From Mediterraneibacter gnavus ATCC 29149 (lineage in GTDB: Bacteria > Bacillota > Clostridia > Lachnospirales > Lachnospiraceae): a stretch of DNA of 64,000 nt. Below the pieces are notes generated by a model, which worked only from the letters and a program-made list of their open reading frames with translations, did no database searches and was not told the DNA's origin. The stretch spans positions 2,499,001-2,563,000 of the forward strand of contig NZ_CP043051.1 in assembly GCF_008121495.1 (NCBI RefSeq). Direction: 5' to 3'. Position numbers and translations under genes: made by a program. Below, piece by piece: positions 32,783 to 41,932 of the stretch. The stretch's first letter is position 1, and each line of letters starts with the position of its first letter.

Positions 32783-33774
32783 GTATTATCGTTCCGGTAT
32801 ATAATGTGGAACCATACATTGAAACGTGCATACAAAGTCTGATTCGGCAGACCATGGGGAACATAGAAGTGATTCTTGTGGACGATGGTTCGACAGACCG
32901 AAGCGGTGAGCTTTGTGATCAATACGCCGAAGCAGATGAAAGAATCCGGGTCATACATAAACAGAACGGTGGGCTGAGTTCCGCAAGAAATGCCGGAATT
33001 TCGGCAGCGAAGGGGGAGTATCTGCTGTTTGTGGACAGTGATGATTATGTGTCTGCAAGCCTGGTGGAAAAGACGGTGTCATGTGCAGAACAGAATCAGG
33101 CAGATGTGGTTGTCTTTGACTATCAGGAAATCGAATTGTGCAGCGGAGGAAAACAAACAAGAACATCTGCATTGCCTGCCGGGCAGGTCATCCATGCAGA
33201 GAGTGTTCCACAGCTTCTGCTGATCACTCCATCTGCATGTAACAAGCTGTATAAACGCAGTTTTTGGGAAATGACACAGATTGTCTATCCGGAGGGAAGA
33301 AACTTTGAAGATCTGTCAGTCATTCCGCGGATTTTGCTGCAGGCGGGACGGGTCGTATATTTGGAAGGAGATCCTTTGTATTTTTACGTGCTCAGAGTAG
33401 GATCGATTATGCGGAGCGGAGCTTTTGAAAAGGGCTGGGAAGAGCGAAGAAAAGCAATTTCGGATGTAAGCAATCTGCTGGAAGAAAAAGGGATGGAACA
33501 ACAGTACAAAAAAGAGCTGGAATATCTGGCATTTGAGCATTTATATTTTGTACCATCCAAAGAAGTGGTGTTAAAAGACAGAAACAATCCGTGCCTGAAA
33601 GAGTGGAGATCGTATTTGGATCTTCAGTATCCGGATTGGAAAGAGAATCCCTATATCCGACAGTTATCAGGAAAAGACAAAATCCTTTTATTGCTGCTCA
33701 GGCACAGATGCTATGCAGGAATGTGCATGTTGTCTGTACTGCGAAAAGGGATGGACAGGCTGAAAAACAAGTAA
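32770..33774 (+). CDS. Family 2 glycosyltransferase
   Basis: A 334-aa enzyme from the ATG at 32770 (MSLVSIIV), which has GAGGAG 6 bases upstream inside the end of the preceding gene; frames starting at 32725 or 32764 lack a usable RBS. GT-A motifs: IIVPVYNVEPYIETCIQS, LVDDGSTDRSGELCD, GGLSSARNAGISAAKGEY, FVDSDDYVS. The C-terminal half is helical and basic. Close relatives are EpsJ/CpsI-type transferases of Gram-positive capsules. Specificity unknown. Confidence 0.88.
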   Translation: MSLVSIIVPVYNVEPYIETCIQSLIRQTMGNIEVILVDDGSTDRSGELCDQYAEADERIRVIHKQNGGLSSARNAGISAAKGEYLLFVDSDDYVSASLVEKTVSCAEQNQADVVVFDYQEIELCSGGKQTRTSALPAGQVIHAESVPQLLLITPSACNKLYKRSFWEMTQIVYPEGRNFEDLSVIPRILLQAGRVVYLEGDPLYFYVLRVGSIMRSGAFEKGWEERRKAISDVSNLLEEKGMEQQYKKELEYLAFEHLYFVPSKEVVLKDRNNPCLKEWRSYLDLQYPDWKENPYIRQLSGKDKILLLLLRHRCYAGMCMLSVLRKGMDRLKNK

Positions 33775-33786
33775 CAGGAGATAAGA

Positions 33787-34794
33787 ATGGAAAAAGTGTT
33801 AACAGTTGTGATTCCATCGTTCAATGTGGAAAAGTATTTGCGTCAGACGTTGGAATCCTTGAGAAATGAAGAGATTCTGGAAGATGTGGAAGTGTTGATC
33901 GTAGATGATGGTTCAACAGACGGCACAGCAAAGATTGGAAAAGAATATGAGAAACGTTATCCGCAGACCTATCGGGTGATTTCCAAAACAAACGGAGGAC
34001 ACGGTTCAACAATCAATTGCGGGATCGAACAGAGCAGAGGAACATTTTTCAAAGTCGTGGATGGAGATGACTGGGTCAATACAGAGGCATTGATCGAAGT
34101 GGTGCGCAGACTGAAAACATGCGGGGCCGACTATGTGGTGACAGATTATTGTGAAGTGAATGATAAGACAAAAGAGCAGGTGAGAAAACAGTTTCCTGCA
34201 TTGGATGTCTGCAGAGAAATCCGATTTGAAAATGCGGCAGAGAAGGTGCAGATACCTATGCATGCGCTGATCATCAGAACGGATCTTTTAAAAACACATC
34301 AGATCCGTTTGGATGAACATTGTTTTTATGTGGATGTGGAGTATGTGCTGTTTCCGGTACCATATGTGGAAACCGTTGTATATTATCCGGAGCCTGTTTA
34401 TATGTATCGTCTGGCACAGGAAACACAAAGCGTGAGCATCCGGGGATATCAAAGACATATACAAGATCATATCCGTGTGATTTTTCATCTGAGCCAATTT
34501 TTTGAGGAATACCGGGAAAATGCAGGAAATTCAGAAAAAACGGCGTATATTGCCAGACGGATCGCACAGATGATCGGAGATCAGGTTACCATTTTTTTGA
34601 GCTTTCCGGAGGAAAATACGGAGACACAGAAACAGTTTCTGGAGTTTGACAGACAATTGAGGAAAACGAGCAAAACGATCTATGAGCTGTCCGGAAGAGA
34701 AAGTGGGACACTTCGCCTTTTGAGAAGAACCGGATTCAGGGGGTATCGGCTCATCCGGAAACTGGCAAGAAAGAGAAACAATATGGAGGAATAA
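33787..34794 (+). CDS. Family 2 glycosyltransferase
   Basis: A 335-aa GT-A enzyme with VVIPSFNVEKYLRQTLES, LIVDDGSTDGTAKIGKEY, NGGHGSTINCGIEQSRG and KVVDGDDWVNTEAL. The NGGHGSTIN variant (instead of GLSAARN) marks the subgroup of capsule transferases annotated as EpsE-like. RBS ACAGGAGAT. It ends directly against the ATG of the flippase gene, so translation is probably coupled. Confidence 0.87.
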   Translation: MEKVLTVVIPSFNVEKYLRQTLESLRNEEILEDVEVLIVDDGSTDGTAKIGKEYEKRYPQTYRVISKTNGGHGSTINCGIEQSRGTFFKVVDGDDWVNTEALIEVVRRLKTCGADYVVTDYCEVNDKTKEQVRKQFPALDVCREIRFENAAEKVQIPMHALIIRTDLLKTHQIRLDEHCFYVDVEYVLFPVPYVETVVYYPEPVYMYRLAQETQSVSIRGYQRHIQDHIRVIFHLSQFFEEYRENAGNSEKTAYIARRIAQMIGDQVTIFLSFPEENTETQKQFLEFDRQLRKTSKTIYELSGRESGTLRLLRRTGFRGYRLIRKLARKRNNMEE

Positions 34795-36249
34795 ATGAAG
34801 ATACATTCTGTCAAATACAATTTTATCATGAATGCGATTCTGACAGTGGCGGGAATCATCTTTCCGCTGATCACATTTCCTTATATTTCCAGAGTGCTTC
34901 TGGTAGAAGGAAGTGGAAAAGTAGCATTTGCGACATCTGTGGTCACATATTTTACAATGTTTGCCTCCTTGGGAATCCCGACATATGGGGTTCGGGCATG
35001 TGCGATTGTAAGAGACAACAAAGAAAAACTCTCCAAGACCGTTCAGGAACTGTTGATCATCAGTGGAGGAACAACACTTCTGACGTACATTGTGTTTGGA
35101 ATTTCCCTGTTTGTTATACCGGAGTTTGCACAGGAGCGAACACTGCTTCTGATCGTTGGACTTGGGATCGGACTGAACACCATAGGAGTGCAGTGGCTGT
35201 ATAATGCACTGGAACAGTATTCTTACATTACAACCTGTTCAATCTTATTTAAAGTGATCGGGATGATCCTGATGTTTTTACTGGTGAAAGAGAGCTCAGA
35301 CTATCAGATTTACGGAGGCGTATATGTCATCGCATCCTTTGGATCTTATGTGCTGAACTTTATCTGTCTTAGAAAGTTTGTGACATTTCAGAAGACTGGT
35401 ACCTATCAGTTCAAACAACATTTGAAGCACATCATGGTATTTTTTGCCATGTCAGCCGGTGCAAGTATTTACCTGAATCTGGATGTTGTGATGTTGCGTT
35501 TTTTGCAGAGCAATGAAGCGGTAGGATATTATAATGCAGGAATTAAGGTAAAGACAGTCCTGGTGACATGTGTGACATCGCTTGGAACCGTGCTGCTGCC
35601 AAGATTATCCTATTATATTGAGACAGCGGACAAAAAAGCGTTTCAGCTGATGGTGGGAAAGGCATTTCGGTTTGTATTTGTTGCTGCAAGTGCAGTGACC
35701 GTATATTTTAGTATTTTTGCCAGAGAATCCATTTTGCTGCTCTCAGGTGAGGCGTTTCTGCCTGCAGTCGGTCCGATGATGATTTTAATGCCCACGGTGC
35801 TTTTGATCGGACTTTCCAACGTCACTGGAATTCAGATTCTGACTCCAAATGGACGAGAACGGGAAGTCATGTATTCCATCTGGGGTGGTGCGATTCTGGA
35901 TTTTGTGCTGAATCTGATCGTGATTCCTAAATTTTCAGCAAATGGAGCCGCTTTGTCAACACTTTTGGCAGAAGGGATGGTTCTTCTGCTTCAATGTTGG
36001 TTCTTGAGAGATGTGTTGTGGAGTTATATCCGGCAAGTACAATGCTGGAAAATCGTAATTGCACTGGCAGTGGCATCCGTAATGACGATTCCTGTTAAGA
36101 TATGGATCGATTCCGGAGTGTTTGTAACACTTCTTGTATCGGCAATCGTATTTTTCGGAGGATATGCAGTGGTTCTTCTGCTCCTGAAAGAACCTTTTGT
36201 ATCTGAAATTCTAAACTCGGGGATTCATGCGATTGTCCGAAAAAAATAG
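34795..36249 (+). CDS. Wzx-like polysaccharide flippase (MOP superfamily)
   Basis: A 484-aa protein with about 12-14 membrane helices. The opening KYNFIMNAILTVAGIIFPLITFPYISRVL is the classic Wzx/MATE-like N-terminus, followed by GKVAFATSVVTYF and GIPTYGVRACA. It would flip the undecaprenyl-linked repeat unit across the membrane. ATG 34795 directly follows the upstream stop codon. Confidence 0.92.
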   Translation: MKIHSVKYNFIMNAILTVAGIIFPLITFPYISRVLLVEGSGKVAFATSVVTYFTMFASLGIPTYGVRACAIVRDNKEKLSKTVQELLIISGGTTLLTYIVFGISLFVIPEFAQERTLLLIVGLGIGLNTIGVQWLYNALEQYSYITTCSILFKVIGMILMFLLVKESSDYQIYGGVYVIASFGSYVLNFICLRKFVTFQKTGTYQFKQHLKHIMVFFAMSAGASIYLNLDVVMLRFLQSNEAVGYYNAGIKVKTVLVTCVTSLGTVLLPRLSYYIETADKKAFQLMVGKAFRFVFVAASAVTVYFSIFARESILLLSGEAFLPAVGPMMILMPTVLLIGLSNVTGIQILTPNGREREVMYSIWGGAILDFVLNLIVIPKFSANGAALSTLLAEGMVLLLQCWFLRDVLWSYIRQVQCWKIVIALAVASVMTIPVKIWIDSGVFVTLLVSAIVFFGGYAVVLLLLKEPFVSEILNSGIHAIVRKK

Positions 36250-36289
36250 ACGATGAAAAGAGAGAGATACAGATAGAGTGAGGGAAAAT

Positions 36290-37492
36290 ATGAAAGAGAA
36301 GTTACTGGAAAATAAAAAGAAAGTACTGGAAAATTTATATCTGACAGTGTTTGCGGTGTTTTGCCTGTATTTCTTTATGTGGACAACAACTTTTTGGGTG
36401 TCATGGCCAGATTTTTTTGTCAGTGATCTTCGAACGGTCATGATTGCCTTGATCGTAGTAAAGGCAAGTGTGAGCGAAAAAAAATCCAATTGGAAAGAGC
36501 TTGTCTTTGAAATTGGTTTGATCGCAGTATTTTTGGCAGTAAAAAACAGAAATGGACAAGAAATTCTGCTGGATACATTGCTTTTGATTTTGGGAGCCAA
36601 AGAAATCGCGTCAGAAAAGTTGATTCGTGTGTATACCGTGACGATCGCAACCGCATTGTTTGTAACCATCGGAGCCTCTTTGCTGGGAATCATTGAAAAT
36701 CTGTCCTATGCACAGCCGGGAAGAATGACCAGAATGGCATTTGGAATCGGTTATCCGACAGATTTCGGGGCACACGTACTCTTTTTATTACTCTGCTATT
36801 TTTATTTGAGAAGAAAAAAAATACAATATGTGGAATTGGCAATTACGGTTCTGATCGGCGGACTGATCTACATTTTTTGCGGAGCAAGAACAAATGCGTT
36901 GTGTATCTGGCTGTTGGCAGGTGTCCTTTTCTATACCAAAATCAGAAGAGACGATGCAAAAAAAAGGAAAAAAGAGTATGAGATGGCATCATGGTTTTCT
37001 GGTCTGCTTGCATCGGCAGGAACCATCTGTGCTGCGGGAATCCTGATTTTATCGATGCTTTATACAAAAGGAAGCAGTATATTTTTGAAACTGGACTCAA
37101 TCTTGAGTCAGCGGCTTTCTTTTTCCAAAAAAGGGATGGAGGTCTATGGATTTTCCATATTCGGACAGTATATTCCCATGCAGGGCAATGGAGGAAGTAC
37201 AGAGACACCATTGAATTACTTTTTCCTGGACAGTTCCTATATTTCCATTTTGCTGCAGTATGGTCTGATCATGTTCGTGATGATTCTCATTTTGTGGGGG
37301 ATCATCGGATTGAGAGCAAGAAAAGAAAAAGACTGGGTGCTTTTGTGGATTCTTGCGATCATTGCATTTCAGAGTATTATGGAACAGCATTTGCTGGATA
37401 TTTCATATAATCCATTTCTTTGGATTTTGTTTGCAGAAACAGGAAAGAAAAGAAAACAGAAAAAAATAAGTGGAGCAGAGAAGAATATATGA
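36290..37492 (+). CDS. Polytopic membrane protein, polymerase-like
   Basis: A 400-aa protein from the ATG at 36290 (GAGGG 5 bases upstream; an in-frame GTG at 36278 overlaps that RBS). About 9-10 hydrophobic helices. Features shared with Wzy/ligase-like proteins: YPTDFGAHVLFLLLCYF, IYIFCGARTNALCIW and a loop ending in PLNYFFLDSSYISILLQYG. It has no clear HNLH motif. It could be the true repeat-unit polymerase, with the protein at 30266 acting elsewhere, or the reverse. Its last codons overlap the next gene (ATGA). Confidence 0.65.
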   Translation: MKEKLLENKKKVLENLYLTVFAVFCLYFFMWTTTFWVSWPDFFVSDLRTVMIALIVVKASVSEKKSNWKELVFEIGLIAVFLAVKNRNGQEILLDTLLLILGAKEIASEKLIRVYTVTIATALFVTIGASLLGIIENLSYAQPGRMTRMAFGIGYPTDFGAHVLFLLLCYFYLRRKKIQYVELAITVLIGGLIYIFCGARTNALCIWLLAGVLFYTKIRRDDAKKRKKEYEMASWFSGLLASAGTICAAGILILSMLYTKGSSIFLKLDSILSQRLSFSKKGMEVYGFSIFGQYIPMQGNGGSTETPLNYFFLDSSYISILLQYGLIMFVMILILWGIIGLRARKEKDWVLLWILAIIAFQSIMEQHLLDISYNPFLWILFAETGKKRKQKKISGAEKNI

Positions 37493-38751
37493 AAAAAATG
37501 GAAAAAAAATGGCCTTTTGTTTTCAATGGCATCGTCATATTCTGTTTGATCCTGCTGATTCTGGGAATGCGCTGGCAGGCGAAAAAGGAAGAGTCAGAAG
37601 TATTAAATGTTACAGAAAGTCTTCAGAAAGAAAGTGAGATCACTTCTTTTTCAGAGGAAGAAGAGGCAGTGTTATATATGTTGAGTGCCTTGAAAAAGAA
37701 CGACCTTGATATGGCACTTAGAGGATGTGCAATTGATGAGACAGCTCTGCAGATCAATTTTGTAAAGACAGCAGAGGAACTCCCGGGGATGCAGCTTATA
37801 GATCTGCCGGCTCCAACATCAGATTATTCGTATTATTTTCCGCTTACATCGGCAGAAATGACCAAAGCATATATTGAGCAGTTTGAAGAATTGTCGACAG
37901 AAATTCCGGAGATAGAGACGTTGGAAGTGCTGGAGATTGCAGAGAAAAAGGAGAAAGAACGAGAAGAACAGCTGGCAGAGTGTCTGGCGGCTCAGGAAGT
38001 CAGTGAACTGGAAATTTATGTGAAATGTGGGGAACAGAGTTACAGACTGGGGTTTACGGCAGTACAATATGAGAAAAACTGGAAAATCCATTCACTAAAA
38101 GAAGGGCTTCTCTATGAAACGGATATACCTGCCTGTGTGCAGATGGAAGAGATGCGCGAGGCAAAAAAAACGTATGTGCTTCCAAATCAGCTGACAGGTG
38201 CCAATTATTTTCAGGCGATGCCAATTTCAGAAAAAACACCGCAGCGGGCAGTGGAGCAGTTTATTTATGCAATTGAAAAGGGGGATCTGACAAGAGCGCT
38301 GGCGTTTGCAACAACAGAATCCAGTCAGGATACATCCCCGGAACTGTTGAAAAAACAGGGAGAATATGCAAAAGAGTTAAAAACAATGCTGTATGGATTT
38401 TTAGGTACGGAAGATGCAAGATTGTACGGGAAAAGCGAAGAACAGCTGAATAAGCTGCGCGGAAAGTTGAACCCGGAATATATGGTATATCTGGATTTGA
38501 TCAAAGTGATTCCAATAGAAACTGAGGAAAATACAGAGACAGTCAAACAATATGCCGGATTATATTCATACAACGGGAAAAATTATCTGACAGGCTATAC
38601 CCTTTGCAGACAGGAGGATGGATGGCAGATTCAGTCATTGAGTGCACCGGCACTGTCTCTTGAATCCGGAGAAGTGATGCGGCTGTCAAAAGAAGAAAGC
38701 CGAAAAACATCCGAGCAAAGTGTGTTAAAGGCAGAAAAAAATGAAAGATAG
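37489..38751 (+). CDS. Membrane-anchored extracytoplasmic protein of unknown function
   Basis: A 420-aa protein from the ATG at 37489 (MKKMEKKW), coupled to the previous gene by a 4-base ATGA overlap; earlier in-frame codons fall inside that gene. One N-terminal membrane helix (residues ~10-28), then a Glu-rich segment and two extracytoplasmic halves of similar type: EEEAVLYMLSALKKNDLDMALRGCA and AVEQFIYAIEKGDLTRALAFAT look like repeated NTF2-like or TPR-like starts, each followed by a strand-rich part. No enzyme motif is recognised. Its position among the assembly genes suggests a role in export, length control or attachment; this is inference. Confidence 0.7.
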   Translation: MKKMEKKWPFVFNGIVIFCLILLILGMRWQAKKEESEVLNVTESLQKESEITSFSEEEEAVLYMLSALKKNDLDMALRGCAIDETALQINFVKTAEELPGMQLIDLPAPTSDYSYYFPLTSAEMTKAYIEQFEELSTEIPEIETLEVLEIAEKKEKEREEQLAECLAAQEVSELEIYVKCGEQSYRLGFTAVQYEKNWKIHSLKEGLLYETDIPACVQMEEMREAKKTYVLPNQLTGANYFQAMPISEKTPQRAVEQFIYAIEKGDLTRALAFATTESSQDTSPELLKKQGEYAKELKTMLYGFLGTEDARLYGKSEEQLNKLRGKLNPEYMVYLDLIKVIPIETEENTETVKQYAGLYSYNGKNYLTGYTLCRQEDGWQIQSLSAPALSLESGEVMRLSKEESRKTSEQSVLKAEKNER

Positions 38752-38769
38752 ACAATCAAAGGAGAAAAC

Positions 38770-39540
38770 ATGGATCAGAAAAAAGTAGTTGATTTTTTAG
38801 GAATACAGCTGAACAACCTGACGGCGGAGGAGATTTTGGATCATGTAGATCAGTGTATTGCACAGAGAAAAATCTGCCAGATCGTCGGAGTGAATGTGGA
38901 TCAGGCGCTGCGGGTGATCGAAAATCCCGTTTCTAAAAAAATATTTGAGGATGCGGAAATCGTATTTACAGATGGAAAACCGATCATTTGGATGGCAAAA
39001 TGGTTAAAACGTCCAATCGTTGAAAAAATTTCAGGTCCGGATTTAATGGAATTATTGTGTGAACGGGCTGCGAAAAAAGGATACCGGATATTTTTGCTGG
39101 GAGCAGGTCCGGGAGTAGCCGCAAATGCAGCCAAAAATCTGGAACAAAGATATCCGGGATTTCAGTGTGCAGGTACCTATTCCCCACCGATGGGGTTTGA
39201 AAAAGATCCAAAGGAGATGGAAAAAATCATCTCAATGTTAAAAGAATCTCAGGCAGATCAGCTTTTTGTGGGAATGGGTTCCCCGAAGCAGGATATTTTC
39301 ATTTATGAAAATATGCAAAAATATCAGATTCCTGTGTCCTATTCTATGGGAGCGGCATTGGATTTTATCGGAGGAAGTGTAAAACGTGCGCCGAAATGGA
39401 TGTGTGATTATGGGTTGGAATGGCTGCATCGCTGTATGACAAATCCAAAGCGTCTTGTAAAACGATATGTGGAAGATCTGCGGATTTTCTCTTATTACAG
39501 AAAGTTCCGCAGACAGGAGAAAAAAGCAGGTCGTCTTTAA
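38770..39540 (+). CDS. WecB/TagA/CpsF-family glycosyltransferase (GT26)
   Basis: A 256-aa enzyme of the N-acetylmannosaminyl-transferase-like family. Motifs in order: FLGIQLNNLTAEEIL, VGVNVDQALRV, FTDGKPIIWMAKWL, KISGPDLMELLCERA, YRIFLLGAGPGVAANAAKNL, LFVGMGSPKQDIFI, YSMGAALDFIGGSVKRAPKW, and the C-terminal GLEWLHRCMTNPKRLVKRY that binds the membrane. RBS AAAGGAGAA. Donor is likely UDP-ManNAc or a related sugar, by family. Confidence 0.92.
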   Translation: MDQKKVVDFLGIQLNNLTAEEILDHVDQCIAQRKICQIVGVNVDQALRVIENPVSKKIFEDAEIVFTDGKPIIWMAKWLKRPIVEKISGPDLMELLCERAAKKGYRIFLLGAGPGVAANAAKNLEQRYPGFQCAGTYSPPMGFEKDPKEMEKIISMLKESQADQLFVGMGSPKQDIFIYENMQKYQIPVSYSMGAALDFIGGSVKRAPKWMCDYGLEWLHRCMTNPKRLVKRYVEDLRIFSYYRKFRRQEKKAGRL

Positions 39541-39572
39541 AAAGTCGTGCCTGGGAAAGGAATTTGGCAGAT

Positions 39573-40670
39573 ATGATAAAAGTACTGGTGGTCGAAACGA
39601 CAAAGTGTGGATATGATGGAATCACAAATGTGATCAAAAATTATTTTTTATATCAGGAAGATCCCGAAATCCAGATGGACCTGGTGACGATCAATGAAGC
39701 TGTTCCGGAATTGAAAACATTTTTGGAACAAAAAGGCCGGAGAAACTATCAATTGCCCTACCGGAATCGAAATCCGCTGAAATATGTGATGAAGCTGCGA
39801 AAAATCCTGAAAGAAGGAGGGTATCAGATTATCCATGTACATGGATGCAGTGGAACGATGGCAGTAGAAATGCTGGCGGCAAAATTAGCAGGGATCAAAG
39901 TAAGAGCTGCACATGCACATAGTACAGCATGTACACATACAACAAGTGACAAAATACTGCGCCCCTTCTTTTTGAAGTGGTGTAATTGCAGATATGCGTG
40001 CAGTGATGCGGCAGGAAAATGGCTGTACAAAGGGATGCCGTTTTCTCTGATTTCAAATGGGATCGATCTGGAAAAATTTCAGTATGATCCGGTTGTCAGA
40101 GAAAGGCTAAGAAACGAATATGACTTAGAGGACAAACTGGTTATTGGTCATGTTGGAAGGTTTTGTGAGGAAAAGAATCATAAAAAGATTCTGGAAATTG
40201 CAAAAGAGCTTCAAAAAAGGCATCAGAAGATAAAACTGGTGTTTGTAGGGGACGGACCGCTGAAGCAGGAAACCGAGGAGAAGGCCCGAGAGGACAAGCT
40301 GGATGTATTATTTGTGGGATTAAGTGATGTGGTAGAACAATGGCTTCAGGCAATGGATGTGTTTGTCTTTCCGTCTTTGTTTGAAGGATTGCCTTTGGGC
40401 CTGGTTGAGGCACAGGCAGCCGGACTTCCGTGTATTTTGAGCGACAGAATCGCTTCCATGACAAAGATTATTGATGAAGTTCAATTTTTAAAACTGGAAG
40501 CATCGGATCAAGTCTGGGCAGATGCGGTTTTGAAAGAAGCCGCGGAAAATGACAGAATAAAAAATCAGGAGAAGATTAAGCAGCAGTTGAGAGACAGGAA
40601 TTTTGATATAAGGCTGAATTGTAAACAACTTGCAAAGCGATATCAGGAATTATGGAGAGGTGTGAACTAA
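39573..40670 (+). CDS. Family 4 glycosyltransferase
   Basis: A 365-aa GT-B enzyme. The ATG at 39573 (MIKVLVVET) is chosen; the frame reaching back to 39420 runs inside the previous gene. N-terminal: TTKCGYDGITNVIKNYF, IIHVHGCSGTMAVEML, HAHSTACTHTTSDK, YACSDAAGKWLY. C-terminal: IGHVGRFCEEKNHKKILEIA, VFVGDGPLKQE, FVGLSDVVEQWLQAMDVFV, FPSLFEGLPLGLVEAQAAGLP. It is similar in plan to the gene at 31664. Its stop overlaps the start of the flavoprotein gene (TAATG). Confidence 0.88.
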   Translation: MIKVLVVETTKCGYDGITNVIKNYFLYQEDPEIQMDLVTINEAVPELKTFLEQKGRRNYQLPYRNRNPLKYVMKLRKILKEGGYQIIHVHGCSGTMAVEMLAAKLAGIKVRAAHAHSTACTHTTSDKILRPFFLKWCNCRYACSDAAGKWLYKGMPFSLISNGIDLEKFQYDPVVRERLRNEYDLEDKLVIGHVGRFCEEKNHKKILEIAKELQKRHQKIKLVFVGDGPLKQETEEKAREDKLDVLFVGLSDVVEQWLQAMDVFVFPSLFEGLPLGLVEAQAAGLPCILSDRIASMTKIIDEVQFLKLEASDQVWADAVLKEAAENDRIKNQEKIKQQLRDRNFDIRLNCKQLAKRYQELWRGVN

Positions 40671-41887
40671 TGAAGATGAAATATTTGATTCTTGGAGCAG
40701 GACCTTCCGGTTTGACGCTCGCAAACAGACTGAAACAGATGGGAGAAACTTCATTTTTCGTATTGGAAAAAGAAAAAGAGGCCGGAGGACTTTGTCGTTC
40801 CACCCAGGTAGATGGTTCTCCGTTTGATATTGGAGGCGGACATTTTCTGGATGTGAGACGTCCAAAAGTGAACGAATTCCTGTTTCAATTTATGCCGGAG
40901 GAGGAGTGGGAAAAATTTGACAGAGACAGCAGGATTGCAGTCAACGGAGATGTGATCAGCCATCCGATCGAAGCAAATATCTGGCAGATGAAACTGGAAA
41001 ATCAAGTAGAGTATTTAAAATCCATTGCAGTGGCAGGTTGTAACCTGAAAGAGGAAATGCCACAGGAGTTTGTGTCCTGGATCTACTGGAAACTGGGAGA
41101 TAAGATCGCAGAGAACTATATGATTCCGTATAACCAGAAAATGTTCGGAGAGGATCTGAACCAGCTGGGGACATACTGGCTGGAAAAATTGCCAAATGTC
41201 AGCTTTGAAGAGACTCTTTTGAGTTGTCTGACGAAAAAAGCATATGGAGAGCAGCCGGGACATGCTCAGTTCTTTTATCCAAAAAAATATGGATATGGGG
41301 AATTATGGCTGAGAATGGCAGAAGAAATCAAAGGACAGATTAAGTACGATGCATCGGTTCACGCGATTGATTTTGATACCAATACAGTGACAACAAAAGA
41401 GGGGGAAACGTATTCTGCAGATGTGATCATTTCTACGATTCCCTGGATGGAATTTGCAAAGATCACAGGAATGCCGCAGGAGTTGAAGGAAAAAATCGGA
41501 CATCTGAAATACAGCTCTGTTCAGACGGCGTATTTCCCGGACAATCTGGACACAGAAGCACAGTGGGTCTACTATCCGGATCCGGAACTGTCTTATCATA
41601 GAATTCTGGTGCGTCATAATTTCTGTAATGGAAGCAAAGGATATTGGACGGAATGTAACAGTACAAGAGTGGACGAAACAACAGAAAGTACCTTTCAATA
41701 TATGAACCAGTACGCGTATCCGCTCAATACCATCGGGAAGCCAGAGATCATGAAGGAGTTGCTGGAGTGGGCAAAAACACGCCGCGTGTATGGTCTTGGA
41801 AGATGGGGAGAACATCAGCATTACAATTCCGATCTGGTCGTAGAACTTGCCCTGAAGATGGCAGAAGAATTAAACAGTGCACAATAA
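40670..41887 (+). CDS. FAD-dependent amine-oxidase / UDP-galactopyranose-mutase-like flavoprotein
   Basis: A 405-aa protein from the ATG at 40670 (GGAGAGGTG upstream). It begins with a Rossmann FAD motif: LILGAGPSGLTLANRL, then FVLEKEKEAGGLCRS and FDIGGGHFLDVR. The middle carries NYMIPYNQKMFGEDL and the C-terminus VYGLGRWGEHQHYNSD. This is the protoporphyrinogen-oxidase / UGM-like superfamily seen in polysaccharide clusters. The following gene pair includes a GlfT2-like transferase, which would fit UDP-galactofuranose synthesis, but the GxGLFGAV start of classical Glf is not present, so mutase activity is not certain. Confidence 0.72.
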   Translation: MKMKYLILGAGPSGLTLANRLKQMGETSFFVLEKEKEAGGLCRSTQVDGSPFDIGGGHFLDVRRPKVNEFLFQFMPEEEWEKFDRDSRIAVNGDVISHPIEANIWQMKLENQVEYLKSIAVAGCNLKEEMPQEFVSWIYWKLGDKIAENYMIPYNQKMFGEDLNQLGTYWLEKLPNVSFEETLLSCLTKKAYGEQPGHAQFFYPKKYGYGELWLRMAEEIKGQIKYDASVHAIDFDTNTVTTKEGETYSADVIISTIPWMEFAKITGMPQELKEKIGHLKYSSVQTAYFPDNLDTEAQWVYYPDPELSYHRILVRHNFCNGSKGYWTECNSTRVDETTESTFQYMNQYAYPLNTIGKPEIMKELLEWAKTRRVYGLGRWGEHQHYNSDLVVELALKMAEELNSAQ

Positions 41888-41932
41888 AACACGGGAGGAG
41901 TGTATAACGAAACAGCGTTATACCATCAAAAC

